Under the pieces are notes generated by a model. It worked only from the letters and a program-made list of their open reading frames with translations. It made no database searches and was not told the DNA's origin. Below are positions 10,436 through 21,502 of a DNA stretch of 64,000 nucleotides, piece by piece; position 1 is the first letter of the stretch, and the number at the start of each line of letters is the position of its first letter. Where the stretch lies: positions 186,001 to 250,000 of the forward strand of contig CAJNOJ010000006.1 of the NCBI GenBank assembly GCA_905250025.1, written 5' to 3'. The translations under genes were made by a program, and so were the position numbers. Source of the stretch: Adineta ricciae. Taxonomy: Eukaryota > Rotifera > Eurotatoria > Adinetida > Adinetidae.

Positions 10436-12558
10436 TTACATCACTGATGACGAATCTGGTGTGATGCCGATAGCAATAGCCGGTGTATTATCATCTACGA
10501 TTGACGTTCGAGTTTTCATATCAGTTAGCAAGGGTGTGTTGGTTTTACATTGCTTGAAGGCTGCATCATAAATGACACTAATCAAACTATGAATCATTCC
10601 TAAAGAAGACATTCGTCTTGAAAACTGATTTGAGCATTCTCGATTCTCCTACCGGATGTTGCATAGACACCACCGAAAATACCAGCAAGTTCCACCAATA
10701 ACATGAAATACGATCGATGAACTTCTTTGACAGCTATTTTCAATGGACTAATTTCATATCGAATGAAAATGCCGGGAATGCCATGACTACCGCTAGCATG
10801 GTCGATCGCTCTAGTCTAAATCCAATCAATCAATATTCAATGTTCGCAGTTGAATTGGTTCATACCTTTTCTGTTACAGCATATTGATATGTTTCGACAT
10901 TGGCATAACTTGTCTGCACAACTGTGGGAACAACTTCCAGGAAGTATTGAAAGATCTGCGAACCTATATATTGTTTATTCATCAAATTTTTATAGCAAAT
11001 AGTTGAATGGTTTTAAATTACTTGTATTGGTAAGCTTTAAGTCACCGTTTAACGGTTGAACGAGACCCGGTGTCGGCAATCCGAATGAAAGGTGATCAAT
11101 TCGATGAGAAAAATTCAATGCTAAAAGAACGAATAGATTTGTTTTGAATTCGTTTATTCGTACAAGCATTCACCAACCCGTATTTTGTGCCCCCATAGGA
11201 CTTATATGTGCATGTGCGCCAAAAAATGAGAATGCTCTACATGATCAGAAGAAAAAACAATAAATATCAATTACCACAAACAACAAACCAGCAATTATTA
11301 ACGAGAAATTTATCAAATAATAGAAAAAAAAACATGCCTTTGATATGAGAGAGATATCGGATATTTAGGGAATGTGCATGTTTGGAATCTCCACGAAAAC
11401 CTCGTTCATCAAATCTATGAATTACAGAACGCGCAGAAATAATGCACTTTTCATTTCAGACAGCACAAGAATTCAGTAGAATAATGACATACTTTCCGAG
11501 AATGATGTGAAAATTGCCAGCAAGTTTGTTTACTTCCAGTGTTCCATGTAGACGACATGCATCATGCGGTCGATCCAATTTCACTTCCCTAAAACGAATG
11601 ATTTTATGTATTTATATGTTTGTCATATGTGTTAATCAACGGAAAAAGTAAAGAAACTCAACTTCGGCAAGTCACTATGGCTGGAGGCTACAGACATTTA
11701 TGACAAAAAACGATTATCCAATCTTCTCACCGAACGATATTGCTTCTTTTAATTGGGGGGCTCCGTAATCAAATTAGCTACTGTTCACTTTCTCGTCTGT
11801 TGAAATTAGAAAAGCAATTATCCATTGTGAGATACAGTTGAGTGTCAATACGATTTTTATGACAGTAGACCAGAACGTACCTTTCAGGTAATTCTTCAAT
11901 CATGTGACCTTGTAACCAGAGGAGATCATGAATAGCGTGATATTGTTCGCGTATCAGTTTATAACCCATCTGTAAATTATCGAAGACGACCTGTTGTTGA
12001 GGCGATAATTCAAACCACGTATCTTCTTCATCTAATTTCCCACTAAAAATCAAATAAGTCATGTAGATTTTACACAGCGAAAGAATAAGACTACCTCTCC
12101 ATTGGATTTGTATTAGTAACATCAAGTACATCGGAGCCAATTACTAGATAAATCGAAAGAATATTTCAATTATCTTCATTTTCATTATAAAAGGTAAGGA
12201 TAGCTCAATTTCACAAAATTTACCTTTACAACTCATTGCAACGGTCATATCGATATTAATTTTTAATTTACTATCATGGTCCCAGTCGACATCATAATCA
12301 TATTTAAGCGTGTGACTTTGGAATGTAGCGATATGTACGACACTCAAACAAATTACCACGATAATTGTAATAATCGAAACTAAGTAGAAAAAAAAGAGTT
12401 GTTGATCGAAACTGATACAATAAACTGCACTTCATCTTACTAGTTCCACCTGTAGTTGTTGGTTGTTTAAAATCGTTTTCTACTTTGACGAACGCATCTA
12501 AATCGCGGACAATGTCGACAGGTGTAATCGGTTTTCGACGTTGCCTAAGTGTGCTCAT
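10436..12558 (-). CDS. ERGIC2: ERGIC2/Erv41, ER-Golgi cargo cycling protein
   Basis: ERGIC2 with ERGIC3 forms a cycling receptor complex in the early secretory pathway. Eleven exons, read downward: 12441..12558, 12224..12379, 12095..12143, 11881..12042, 11731..11745 (tentative 15-nt microexon), 11493..11588, 11178..11236, 11022..11120, 10866..10963, 10653..10815, 10436..10599. All phases agree, giving 392 aa (human 377). Signatures are VRDLDAFVKVENDF, a TM segment (IITIIVVICLSVV), LKINIDMTVAMSCKVIGSDVLD, CRLHGTLEVNKLAGNFH, NFSHRIDHLSFG, QYFLEVVP, AIDHASGSHGIPGIFIRYE and the second TM at LLVELAGIFGGVY. A TTCTTTTTTAG acceptor touches the ATG. The upstream gene stops 25 bp away. Confidence 0.93.
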
Positions 12559-12583
12559 CTAAAAAAGAATAAAATTAACATTA
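12559..12583 (-). promoter_or_regulatory. intercistronic 3' splice acceptor (probable SL trans-splice site)
   Basis: The 25 bases between the WD40 stop and the ERGIC2 ATG end in a pyrimidine-rich tract plus AG immediately before ATG. No polyadenylation signal fits in the gap. With SL RNA genes in the same window, SL addition here is the simplest reading, although it is inferred. Confidence 0.65.
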
Positions 12584-13557
12584 TCATTCAACTATTACTA
12601 TTGCTTTATTCGATTCATTCGATGATACATGTATCAACCGTTGGCTAGAATCATGTGAGATTTTGGACGAAAAAGAGGTTAGCTTCTCTTTTTGATTGTT
12701 TATATCGAAAAATAGAAGAGTTTTCTGAAAACCAGTGACAAATGTTGTTGTATCTTGAACTGGATATGCTTTCAACAGACGACGATGACTGGGAATGTTT
12801 TGTATAAGACAGATTTCATTTGCCGAACGTACGTCCCAGAGAGTAATTCTATCTGACTTTTGTTCACTATTGTGATTGATCGAAACCAAATGATTTCCGT
12901 CGGATGTAAATGTCAATTGTTCGACAGGTAACGACGATTTGAAAATTCGTGCCGGTTGTGCTTGTTCGATGGACCATAGAATGGTTAGACCATCATCGGA
13001 ACCCGATGCTAAGTATTTACCCTTAGGATGAAATGATAAAGTATTGATGTCACTCGAATGATAGATAAACGTTCGCAAAATATCTAATCGTTCCGGTGTC
13101 CAAAGACGAACAGTTTGATCCATTGAACCAGATGCGAAACGATCAGATGTCGAATGTGCAGCTAAACACCAAACAGGTGACAAATGCGATCGATAGATGG
13201 TGATACAACGAGAAGACTGTGAATGCCATAAGCGTATGTCGTTATCGGCTGAACAGGAAAGGGCATAAGTTCCATTGGAATCGTAGTAGCAGATATCCGA
13301 AATAAGTTTTGAATGTCCTAAAAGCAGGATTTTATCAATTGATAATCAATTGAGCATTATGCATACTACAAACCGATCAATTGATTGTATTTACAATTGC
13401 TTTTCCCCGATGATGATGATAGTGACGGTTGTGTATGATAGATTACACCTTGATCAGTTCCGCATACAATCTCTTGTTGATTATTAATGTCTGCGCATGT
13501 TAACCATTCATTTTGGTTCTGATTCGTTAGATGATGAATGGAAATTTCGAGCTGCAT
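12584..13557 (-). CDS. TAF5-like WD40 repeat protein
   Basis: Two exons, 13374..13557 and 12584..13317 (intron 13318..13373), for 305 aa. At least four WD40 blades are visible: GHSKLISDICYY...ADNDIRLWH, SHLSPVWCLAAHS...GSMDQTVRLWT, HSSDINTLSFHPKGKYLASG...LTILW and a weaker blade ending ITLWDVRS. The PVW and NTLSFHP wording resembles the propeller of TAF5/TAF5L, the TFIID/SAGA scaffold. The LisH and TAF5 N-terminal domains are absent, so it may be a propeller-only paralogue or another WD40 protein. The start follows an AAGTTTTTAG acceptor by about 20 bp. It directly precedes ERGIC2 on the same strand. Confidence 0.7.
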
Positions 13558-13708
13558 GGTTACGCAGAAAAATAATCTAAAAACTTGAAAATATTCAGTA
13601 GGAATAGGGTGAAATCATTTTTACTAGTCCAATAGACATAAAAAAAGAGAAATAAACGTTGACAAATATGTCTAATGACTAAAACTAGGAAAATGTTTCT
13701 AATCAGGA

Positions 13709-14353
13709 TCAATTTTCGTCAGCTGCTGCCGATGTTTTAGCCGAGAGTGGATCGACGAAGGTATGCTGTTCAGGCGCTTCTTTCGTATTGGACGATGTAT
13801 TTCCTTGCGTGTAGAAGATTTTCAATGATTGTTCACGATGTTGTTCAACACATTTCATGAATTTTTCAGCAATCGATGAACATGTTAGAACTTGCTTGGG
13901 ATTAGCTAAATAGCATTGTTCAATTTCTGCACGTTCTAATTCGCAGATAGGTGAATAGATATATTTGGAAAACTTCTTTTCGACTTTTTCAATTTCAGCA
14001 GCTAGATTTTCTTTCGTTAAACTCAATTTCTCACGATTATATCGTTCTTGTTCAGCAAGTTTTTCTTTGTATTCTTGTCTTAGACGTTGTAATTCAGCAT
14101 CGTTTACGGATGATGCCAAAGCACGCCATGTTTCGACCGTTCCACTTGCATCAATCGTTGGCAATGGTACGTTTGTGCTCGATGGTTTCAAAGGTGTCGA
14201 TGACGAATCGATACCGGGTGTTCGCGTACTCTTTGCTTGAGGAACATCTTTGCCAACTGATGATTGAAGTTGCTGTAGAGCAGCTTCAGTCATCAAAAGT
14301 TGATTTTCAAATGACACATTACGTGGCGGTTCTTTCGTCCCATTTGCTCCCAT
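13709..14353 (-). CDS. MIC19/CHCHD3-like MICOS subunit
   Basis: Single exon, 214 aa. MIC19-type proteins sit on the inner mitochondrial membrane in the MICOS complex that shapes cristae junctions. The start MGANGTKE carries a Gly-2 N-myristoylation-like context, as in vertebrate CHCHD3, followed by NVSFE like the family's RVTFE. The middle is a charged helical/coiled-coil region (about residues 85-130). The C-terminal CHCH domain has two CX9C motifs: C-ELERAEIEQ-C and C-SSIAEKFMK-C (around residues 138-168), the disulphide-bonded substrate pattern of the MIA40 pathway. The closest alternative is CHCHD6/MIC25. Confidence 0.85.
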   Translation of the reverse strand: MGANGTKEPPRNVSFENQLLMTEAALQQLQSSVGKDVPQAKSTRTPGIDSSSTPLKPSSTNVPLPTIDASGTVETWRALASSVNDAELQRLRQEYKEKLAEQERYNREKLSLTKENLAAEIEKVEKKFSKYIYSPICELERAEIEQCYLANPKQVLTCSSIAEKFMKCVEQHREQSLKIFYTQGNTSSNTKEAPEQHTFVDPLSAKTSAAADEN

Positions 14354-14641
14354 GATTACTTCTGGAAAACGATCTAGAAAACTTTAAATTAACGATCATA
14401 AATTAGAAAATGTCTTCATAAGAACAACGAATAATATTATTTTCTACTTCATAGCAAACCACAGTATTCCAATCATTGTTTATTATACGGTTATTTTTAG
14501 GACAACAGCGACATGAGCAGTGCCATCTATACACACGCATATTTCTAGTGTGGTGCGAATGGTTGAAATCATACATACTGATTTCATTACATTACCGATG
14601 AAAGACATGCAATTAGAAATTTTGATTTTTAGATTGAAATT

Positions 14642-15180
14642 ATGTCACATAGACATCGACGAGATGAGAAATCATCATCGCATTATGACAGAGCTAAACA
14701 CAACACTCGGCAAACATTTAACAAACCATTTAAAGATTTTGATAATCGACGAGGGCAATTCAATATAAATCTTTATCAAAATGATCGACAAGAACGTATC
14801 AGTGCACTTGCTGATGATGAAGATGGGGATTTAATTGCTGAACGACAACCACAATTCAGTGGTTCTGAGAAAACATCAAGAATTATCGAAGCAAACGATC
14901 GACGACATGATGCTGTCATATTCGGCGACAAAACGACAGAAGGTGAGTTATCTACACGAACAAATGAATAAGTTGTTCCATTTTTTTAAACATAGAACAA
15001 CAGAAGAATCAACTATGGGATAGTTTCAAACAATCATCGAAATATTCGACGACATCGTTAGCTGGTCCTCTTCTCCTAGAAGATCTCGAAAGCAAACGAT
15101 TGCGATGGAAAACGAAGATGCGTGAGCTATGGATTCAACGACATGGTGCCAAAACAAACGCAGAGATAGAGACTAGTTAA
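14642..15180 (+). CDS. small charged protein of unknown function
   Basis: Two exons, 14642..14942 and 14996..15180, give 161 aa. The N-terminal half is hydrophilic and rich in Arg, Asp, His and Gln (SHRHRRDEKSSSHYDRAKH). The C-terminal half is more ordered: QLWDSFKQSSKYSTTSLAGP, then ESKRLRWKTKMRELWIQRHG, likely helical. No family recognised and no signal peptide or TM. A GATTTTTAG acceptor lies 9 bp before the ATG. EXOSC1 starts 119 bp downstream on the same strand, an operon-like arrangement. An AATAAA at about 15222 could be its poly(A) signal. Confidence 0.7.
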
Positions 15181-15299
15181 CATAGACTTTGTTATGTCAT
15201 GAATTGTACATGTTTGTTTAATAAAGAAGGATTGTGGTACTTCGAACTCAATTTATCTTTGAAAGAAAAGATAGATTTTTGTTCTTAGTTTTTTTTTAG

Positions 15300-16018
15300 A
15301 TGTCATCATCCGAATATTATTGTGTACCAGGCGATCGTTTATGTCCCTGCGATCGCGCTATTGCTGGCCAAGGAACGTACGAAAAGCAAAACTGTATCTA
15401 TGCGAGTATCGCAGGAACTATTCAACTTACAGCAGTCGATCAATCATCAACCAATCCAGATAAAAAACCGACAATAGCAGTCGTACGTCAAGACCGTTCA
15501 CTTGCCGTACCTTCCGTTGGTTCATTGGCGTATTGTAAAGTAACAAATGTTACATCTCGATTTGTACGTTGCTTAATTTTTGCTATCAATAACCAACCAT
15601 TGAAAACACCGTGTCACGGACGAATAACACGAGAAAATATTGAAAGCTTCAATAAAGATTCAATTGTATGTAGCACTAAGTTTCGACCCGACGATATTGT
15701 ACTTGCACGTAAGTCATTAGCAATCACAACTAAAGAATTTTAAGAGATTCTTTTAGGGATCATATCATTGGGTGATGCAAATGCATATTTATTAAGTACA
15801 GCAGAAGAAAATCTTGGCGTTATCGCAGCTCGTTCAATGGCCGGTAAGTGTATGCTCATTGAAAGGATCGCAATTGAAGAACTTCATTAATTTTAGGTGA
15901 AAAACTTATACCTTTCTCTGATTGTCAAATGACATGTCCTATAACGAATACGCCTGAACCACGTAAAGTAGCAAAAATTCAATCAGAACTGACCGATGAA
16001 GTGTCTAAGCTTGCTTGA
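15300..16018 (+). CDS. EXOSC1: EXOSC1/CSL4, RNA exosome cap subunit
   Basis: CSL4 is one of three S1/KH cap proteins of the RNA exosome. Three exons, 15300..15708, 15757..15843, 15897..16018, give 205 aa (human 195). Signatures: YYCVPGDRLCP at the start, QGTYEKQNCIYASIAGTI, then an S1 domain with SVGSLAYCKVTNVTSRFVRC and STKFRPDDIVLAR, then SLGDANAYLLSTAEENLGVIAARS. The C-terminal zinc-ribbon-like segment has DCQMTCP and ends PRKVAKIQ. A TTTTTTTTTAG acceptor abuts the ATG. Introns are 48 and 53 nt. Confidence 0.93.
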
Positions 16019-16471
16019 AGACAATACTGTTTTTGTTATATGTTGAATGTGATAAAGATTATACTAAACAACGTCTATAGATAGAATCCACAGGTTCTCT
16101 TTAAATGTCACGATGAAGAATTTGGTATTTCAAATCGAAGTGAACAAAAAATCTGTTTATTTTTGCAAAACAAATGAAACGATCTTTCTGTTGATGAAGT
16201 TTATTAGTTGCTTTTTTCTCTCTATTCTTTTCAAAACTTTGTTTGGCTGTGTGTATTTCTAAAAGAAAACGTAAGAGCAAGATAATGAACGAGTACCTCA
16301 TATACACACACGAAAGAGAGAAAGAGAACGTCGAAGAAATCAAGTATAACAACAATAACAAAAGTAATAATAAACAGAAATGAACATATCTTTACTTTTG
16401 AGAAAGTTCCATGATCTTAGAGATAATAGTGAAGAAGGAAAAAAGAGAAGGAGAAAATAAAAAATTTCTTT
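16019..16471. other. convergent intergenic between EXOSC1 and eIF4E
   Basis: Purine-rich and AT-rich 3' flanks of two convergent genes. No coding or RNA feature seen. Confidence 0.5.
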
Positions 16472-17729
16472 TCATAGTTGATAGATAACTTTATTGCCGC
16501 CTGCTGTACTTTTCTTTTTATTCATCATAGTTGCCGTTGTTGTTGTTGTTGTTGTTGTTGTTGTACTTGTTTCTTGATTATGAAGCTAGTTGAACAAGAG
16601 AAGGTGAGTAATTAGCTTTCAGAAAACGAGTTTTGTTTTGTACTTACTTCGAATAAAATATGAATTTGTCGTGGAATATTGATTAATTCACGCATACGTC
16701 GTCTAAAGAAGAAAGCAGAAGCTTAGCGAATAAAGATGGCAAAAGCAACGCTTACCCAATACGAAAGATAAGTTGTTGGTCATGATGAACCGATGTCCAC
16801 AAGGCAATACGATCGCAACTTTTACGTGCAGAGAGAACAACGCCGTTGACATAATTTGTATCTTGTGCATATTGACCACCGATAAGGGCTAACATCTATT
16901 CGTAAATCAGATGGTTGGAAAGTCTTGATAGGAACAAAGAAGGAGTCTTACTGAAGCGAGCCAACAAACATCAAGATTGAGGTAGACCTGTTCTGGTTTG
17001 GAAAAATAAAGAACCCATCGGCCACCGCTCGAATTTCGTGGATCTTCCCAGCATGGTAAGATAGAACTTTTAAATAACATATAGTCACAGCTTGGTGGTA
17101 ATCGTGAAGCAACACGTAAATGATTGAAGAGTCTACATCGAAAAACAGAATCAGATGCTGAATATTCCTAGTGTTGAAGTGAACAGAACGTAGTCGGTTC
17201 AATTTATCAAACTGTTGAAAACCGCGCCAACGAAGGAAGAAAAGAAATGTTGATCTATGCATCTTAATCGCTCGGAACTTACGCCCAAAATTCTTCGACA
17301 TAACCGAATGTTGCTAATTTCATAAGATTTTCTTGCCAATCTTTTCCTTGTTGGTTTTTCAAGTACCAAAACGACCATTGATGTTCCAAGGGATGTATCA
17401 ATTCGATTTGCTTGTTCATCAAAATCAATGGCATGGGTGATTCACTTGACTCCAATGTTGAACCATTCGATGACGCTGATAAATGTGGTCCATCTTTTCG
17501 TTCACCATGAATTAAGAGTTTCTTTTCCAATAAGTTCGTTATGTTTGTCGGTTTAACAGTATTTAATTGAATTTGTTCAGCTAAAACAAATGAGAAAAGT
17601 TCACTTGGAAAAATCATTTACGTTCACCATCTACGTACAATTGTCGCTTATTTGAATAATATTTTCTTTGATATCGTCAAGTAATTCATTAACAATATTT
17701 GATGTTGATTCTGTAATAAGATTTGTCAT
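16472..17729 (-). CDS. eIF4E family cap-binding translation factor
   Basis: Six exons: 17639..17729, 17283..17580, 16952..17132, 16756..16895, 16648..16702, 16472..16585, for 292 aa. The cap-binding fold is clear: HPLEHQWSFWYLKNQQGKDW carries the first stacking Trp, VEEFWALFNHL the eIF4G-contact Trp, and LPCWEDPRNSSGGRW the second stacking Trp with its Glu. RKSCDRIALWT and RRMRELINIPRQI follow. Trp is kept at the cap-stacking positions, which favours class I eIF4E over 4EHP. Unusual parts are a long N-terminal extension and a C-terminal poly-Thr run encoded by tandem ACA codons (about 16532-16560), then a Lys-rich end. In an SL-using animal an eIF4E could serve monomethyl or trimethyl caps; the sequence does not say which. 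Confidence 0.9.
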
Positions 17730-18108
17730 TTTTTTTTAAATATGTTATTTGTTTTTACAAGATATATTTAAATACAAACGTCCGACGTGTGTATGTATGT
17801 GTATAAAAGAAAATTCTCAACTAACCAGAAGGATAACAATACCTCGAATCGAACTGTGATTCATTACTTAATGATACCGCGCATGATAATGATTTTTCAC
17901 AAAAAATAATTTCAATTGGGAAAAGATTTCCAAAAAAAAGAGCAAATTAGGAAAAGATTTCTTTTTTTTTGTTTTATTCCAGACAAAGACGATTGAAAAA
18001 TGCATTAGTGCATTACTGGATTGAATTACCTTGTTTTTATTGGATGATTAACGAATATCCTTTTTGTTTGCATTCAGGGCTGATTAATTGAAAATTTTTC
18101 CTACTGAG
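17730..18108. other. divergent intergenic between eIF4E and the phosphopantetheinyl transferase
   Basis: Shared 5' flank of two divergent genes. It contains a GCATTCAG acceptor about 30 bp before the transferase ATG; no other feature seen. Confidence 0.5.
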
Positions 18109-18951
18109 ATGTTTCGATTCTACGTAAATTGCCACAACTGGACGCCATCTCAGAATGAATGGTTGCAGGCAACACGTTGTATAACTCAAACTGAGTTAGA
18201 ACGTATTCATAAGTTTGTCTTTCAGCGCGATGCGAAATTTGCTCTTGCCGGACAATTATTGATTCGTTATCTTCTGGCTCAAGCTCTACAACGTAAAAGT
18301 TCATCGTTCGAAATTCGACGTACGGAATATGGCCGTCCGTTTATAGATTCTCCGGAGAAATTCGATTTCAATCTATCGCATCACTATCATCTAGTTTGTA
18401 TTGCTGGAACATTTCATGGTTTGATTGGTTGTGACACTATGGAGTATCGCGTGAACACAAAACCGAGAGAATCAATTGAATCATTGACAGATCTACTTCG
18501 AAATGAATTCACGAAAAATGAATATGATTATATTTTGAAGAAATCTTCAGATGTAAATGTTCACTTTCGTCACTTTTATCGTATATGGTGCTTGAAAGAA
18601 AGTTATGTCAAATGGTTAGGATGTGGCATCGGTTTTACATTAGCACGGATGAATTTTTGCATTCAAACTGATGATTTCGACGAGAGTGATGCTCAACAAG
18701 TTCTGTCGGATACAAAATTGGAATTAGATAATGCCCCGCTCAAGGATGACCTTCGATTTGATGAACAAATTATTCCATTAGAAAATAATGAACAACAAAT
18801 TATTGCCGTGTGTTTATCAAATAAGAATAGTTGTCAGCCGTTCATTGAATTGACTATCGCTGATATCTTGCAAGGATGCTCACCATTAGATGAAACGAAG
18901 CAAGCTGACGAAAAGTGGTGGAAAAATTTTCAAACAATGAAAATAAAATGA
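18109..18951 (+). CDS. AASDHPPT: 4'-phosphopantetheinyl transferase (AASDHPPT type)
   Basis: Transfers the phosphopantetheine arm of CoA to carrier proteins such as fatty-acid synthase ACP. Single exon, 280 aa from ATG at 18109. An upstream in-frame TTG at 18088 would lengthen it, but ATG after the acceptor is preferred. Signatures run in order: LLIRYLLAQAL, RTEYGRPF, FNLSHHYHLVCIAG, the metal-binding GCDTMEY, FTKNEYDYIL, and WCLKESYVKWLGCGIGFTL carrying the catalytic WxxKE motif. The tail WWKNFQTM matches the position of the conserved FW in the human C-terminus. All catalytic residues I can identify are present. Confidence 0.9.
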   Translation: MFRFYVNCHNWTPSQNEWLQATRCITQTELERIHKFVFQRDAKFALAGQLLIRYLLAQALQRKSSSFEIRRTEYGRPFIDSPEKFDFNLSHHYHLVCIAGTFHGLIGCDTMEYRVNTKPRESIESLTDLLRNEFTKNEYDYILKKSSDVNVHFRHFYRIWCLKESYVKWLGCGIGFTLARMNFCIQTDDFDESDAQQVLSDTKLELDNAPLKDDLRFDEQIIPLENNEQQIIAVCLSNKNSCQPFIELTIADILQGCSPLDETKQADEKWWKNFQTMKIK

Positions 18952-19451
18952 ACTGCGAAGTCTCTTGTTCTGACTGATCTGAGGAAAGTTATTCGTAGAA
19001 GTTAATTATTGATGTTAACCAAATATTTTATCCTATTTTTCGGTTTGGATGATACTAATATTTACACTATATTCTTAATTTTTCTATTTTATTAATGCTA
19101 CCTAGCAAATCTAGACTAAACCGTTTTTGACCAATATAAGTTTATTGATAATTCCACAGCCGTTTGGTTTGCTTCTAGGAGATTGGCATTCTGTATAGAA
19201 ATCTTTAGTAGATGACTTTTATGAGTAGGTTTCAAGAAATTGTATTATTATGAAAATCGAGAATATTGAAATTAGTAGGAAAAAGAAAGTACTAATGGGA
19301 TATGAAACAAGAAAGATGAATAACATTAAATCACGGGCTTCATGCAGAAAAAGTTAAGCTTATTATGACTCTTCCAAGTAGATTGAACAACGAAATAAGT
19401 GACATCACTTGTATCGTTCGATTGCTAGTATGAAAACTGAGAAAGAGGAGA
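18952..19451. other. convergent intergenic, no gene seen
   Basis: AT-rich 3' flanks of the phosphopantetheinyl transferase and the 7TM receptor. No repeat or RNA feature recognised. Confidence 0.5.
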
Positions 19452-21502
19452 TTAAACTTCATCTGAATGATCTAACATTTGTTGTAGACGATCTTTTTTC
19501 GGTTTGCTCGAGCGGTGCACTTGATGTCGTGTTGTTGACGCGTGATGTTTCGATCTCGAATTATCTCGATGTTGTCGATGATGACGTGCAGTCGAAGATG
19601 CTGCTGTCGCATGTTTTGATTCACGTGAAGAAGAATGAGCAGAACGATATTGTTTCTTGGGTATGGTACGAGACGGTTGCGTCTCAGTTTCTGGTTCAAT
19701 AGTAGTATCTGAGATGATATTTGATAAAGCTGAACGCGTTGTTGAACGGTGTTTAGTGGGATTACTTTGCGATCTTCGGTTAGATGTTGATTCACCACCT
19801 GATTTCGTCCTTTTCGCAAGATGGTCTTGATCTTCTTCTTCTTCTGCTCCTTGACGTGTACGACTGGTCGAATCTCTGATGTCCGCTGATCTTTTGTACT
19901 TTTGGGCCAATAGAACAGGATTGTTGTCGTCACTATCATTATCACTTCTTTGAGTTTTCTCATTTCGTTTTGTTGCCAATGGACTCTTCGTTGTTGGCGC
20001 GGTAATGAATACATCATCACTACTATCATTATCTTCTCCATTAACGCTCAACTCTTCGCTTTCTTCTTCACTTTGATTTTCCTCTCCATGTTCTTCTTCA
20101 CTCTCGTCGCTATCCACTTCTTCAGCGTCATCAGATCTATGTTGAAATCCGTTTGGGGCTTTTCCAGGATTGTGAAATGAATCATAATTCAACGCGGAAA
20201 TCTTTTTACATGTACAATTAAACAGAAGTCGACGAAGTCTATCCCATGAGTCTCTTTCAACAAATAAAAACGCCATACATTGCAAGATAATACTGGACAA
20301 ACGTAATAGAAAGCAAATTTTTAACTGCATTGTGAATGTATCTTTTCTCGTAGTAAAATACTTTAATATACCGTATGACATCGAAACGAAGTAGTACGGA
20401 AATGACAAGAATAGATTGAGCAGGAGGAATATGACGTATAATACTGTTATATGGCGAGTATTCGATGTTACTTTCTTCCGCTTTCCTATACAACATGTTG
20501 GTGTAAAGAATTTGTAAAATATAGAAACAATAATCGATTTGACAATTAATACAATTAGAATAGTAAACGAAATAATGAATATAATCTTAAAAACAGGCGA
20601 TAATCGTCCATCGATGTTACATCGATATGGTTTGATGAATTTTTTACTAATATCACTTAATATCTGTGGACCTATGCCGTCTATTTTCTCGGATATGGAT
20701 TTCGCACTGACCTTTTTTTTTAGATACACTACTATAAAGATAACAATACTAAAAATTGCCCAAATACCACATAAGATTGCTTGAGCCATACACGCATTTG
20801 TAAATATTTTCATCCATGCTGCTGCTTTGTCACAAAGTTTCGTTATTCGTTCAAGTGAAAGAAAAAGTAGAGCAAAGTACACAACGGGTACCGTTACGTA
20901 CATACCTAAAACATATAGAGTATCTTTTTCCACAAGAAGATTAAACGTTCTACATAAATCAACAAACCGTAGTTCGCAAAATCACACATGACACTATTCA
21001 ATTGAAATTGTTGTGCCGTATTAATCATTGAGAGTAAAATATAGATCAAATAGAAAAATTCACATAAAAATATATGAAAAAATACCATCTTGACACCCAT
21101 GGTTCCATTTGATTTGTTCTTTGATGGCATGAACATTGTTATAAACGTTGGAATAATACAAATCATAGCTATAGTCCATAAGCATAATACCGCTGTCTCC
21201 AAGTAAATGTCTTCTGCTGTTTGAGGACTAAATATTGAATCATAAAATCCTTTTGGGTACGTTTCATTTTCTTTCGAGACGAATGTTGTAGGTAAGATCT
21301 GCTTCGTTTTATTCACTAGTTTATCAAAACCTGTTCGATTTTTTGCTACGTCCGCATAATCATGATACTTATCACGAAGATCATGATAACTATTACTGGA
21401 GTTAAGTCGTTCCCGAATGGATGATGTGAAATTGGATTTGAAAGGTTTTTTAATTTTATCTTTAAAAAAACCGCGAAACGACGGTCGAGATTCCGTTGAC
21501 AT
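19452..21502 (-). CDS. divergent 7TM (rhodopsin-like) receptor with long charged tail
   Basis: Two exons, 20968..21502 and 19452..20905, give 662 aa. The 62-nt intron falls at the start of TM3. Seven hydrophobic segments are visible: TAVLCLWTIAMICIIPTFI, MVFFHIFLCEFFYLIYIL, VTVPVVYFALLFLSLERI, ILCGIWAIFSIVIFIVV, FKIIFIISFTILIVLIV, TVLYVIFLLLNLFLSFPYY and LKICFLLRLSSIILQCMAF. SLERI in TM3 stands where class A receptors have E/DRY, and SFPYY carries the TM6 Pro. The TM7 NPxxY is missing. The C-terminal tail of about 280 residues is disordered: an acidic Glu/Asp/Ser run, then Lys/Arg/His/Ser-rich sequence. The start ATG follows a TTTTCTAG acceptor in the 5' leader. Ligand unknown. Confidence 0.7.

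Noticed and set aside
16530-16562. GTT tandem run as a noncoding microsatellite
   Set aside because: It lies inside the last eIF4E exon and encodes poly-Thr in frame.
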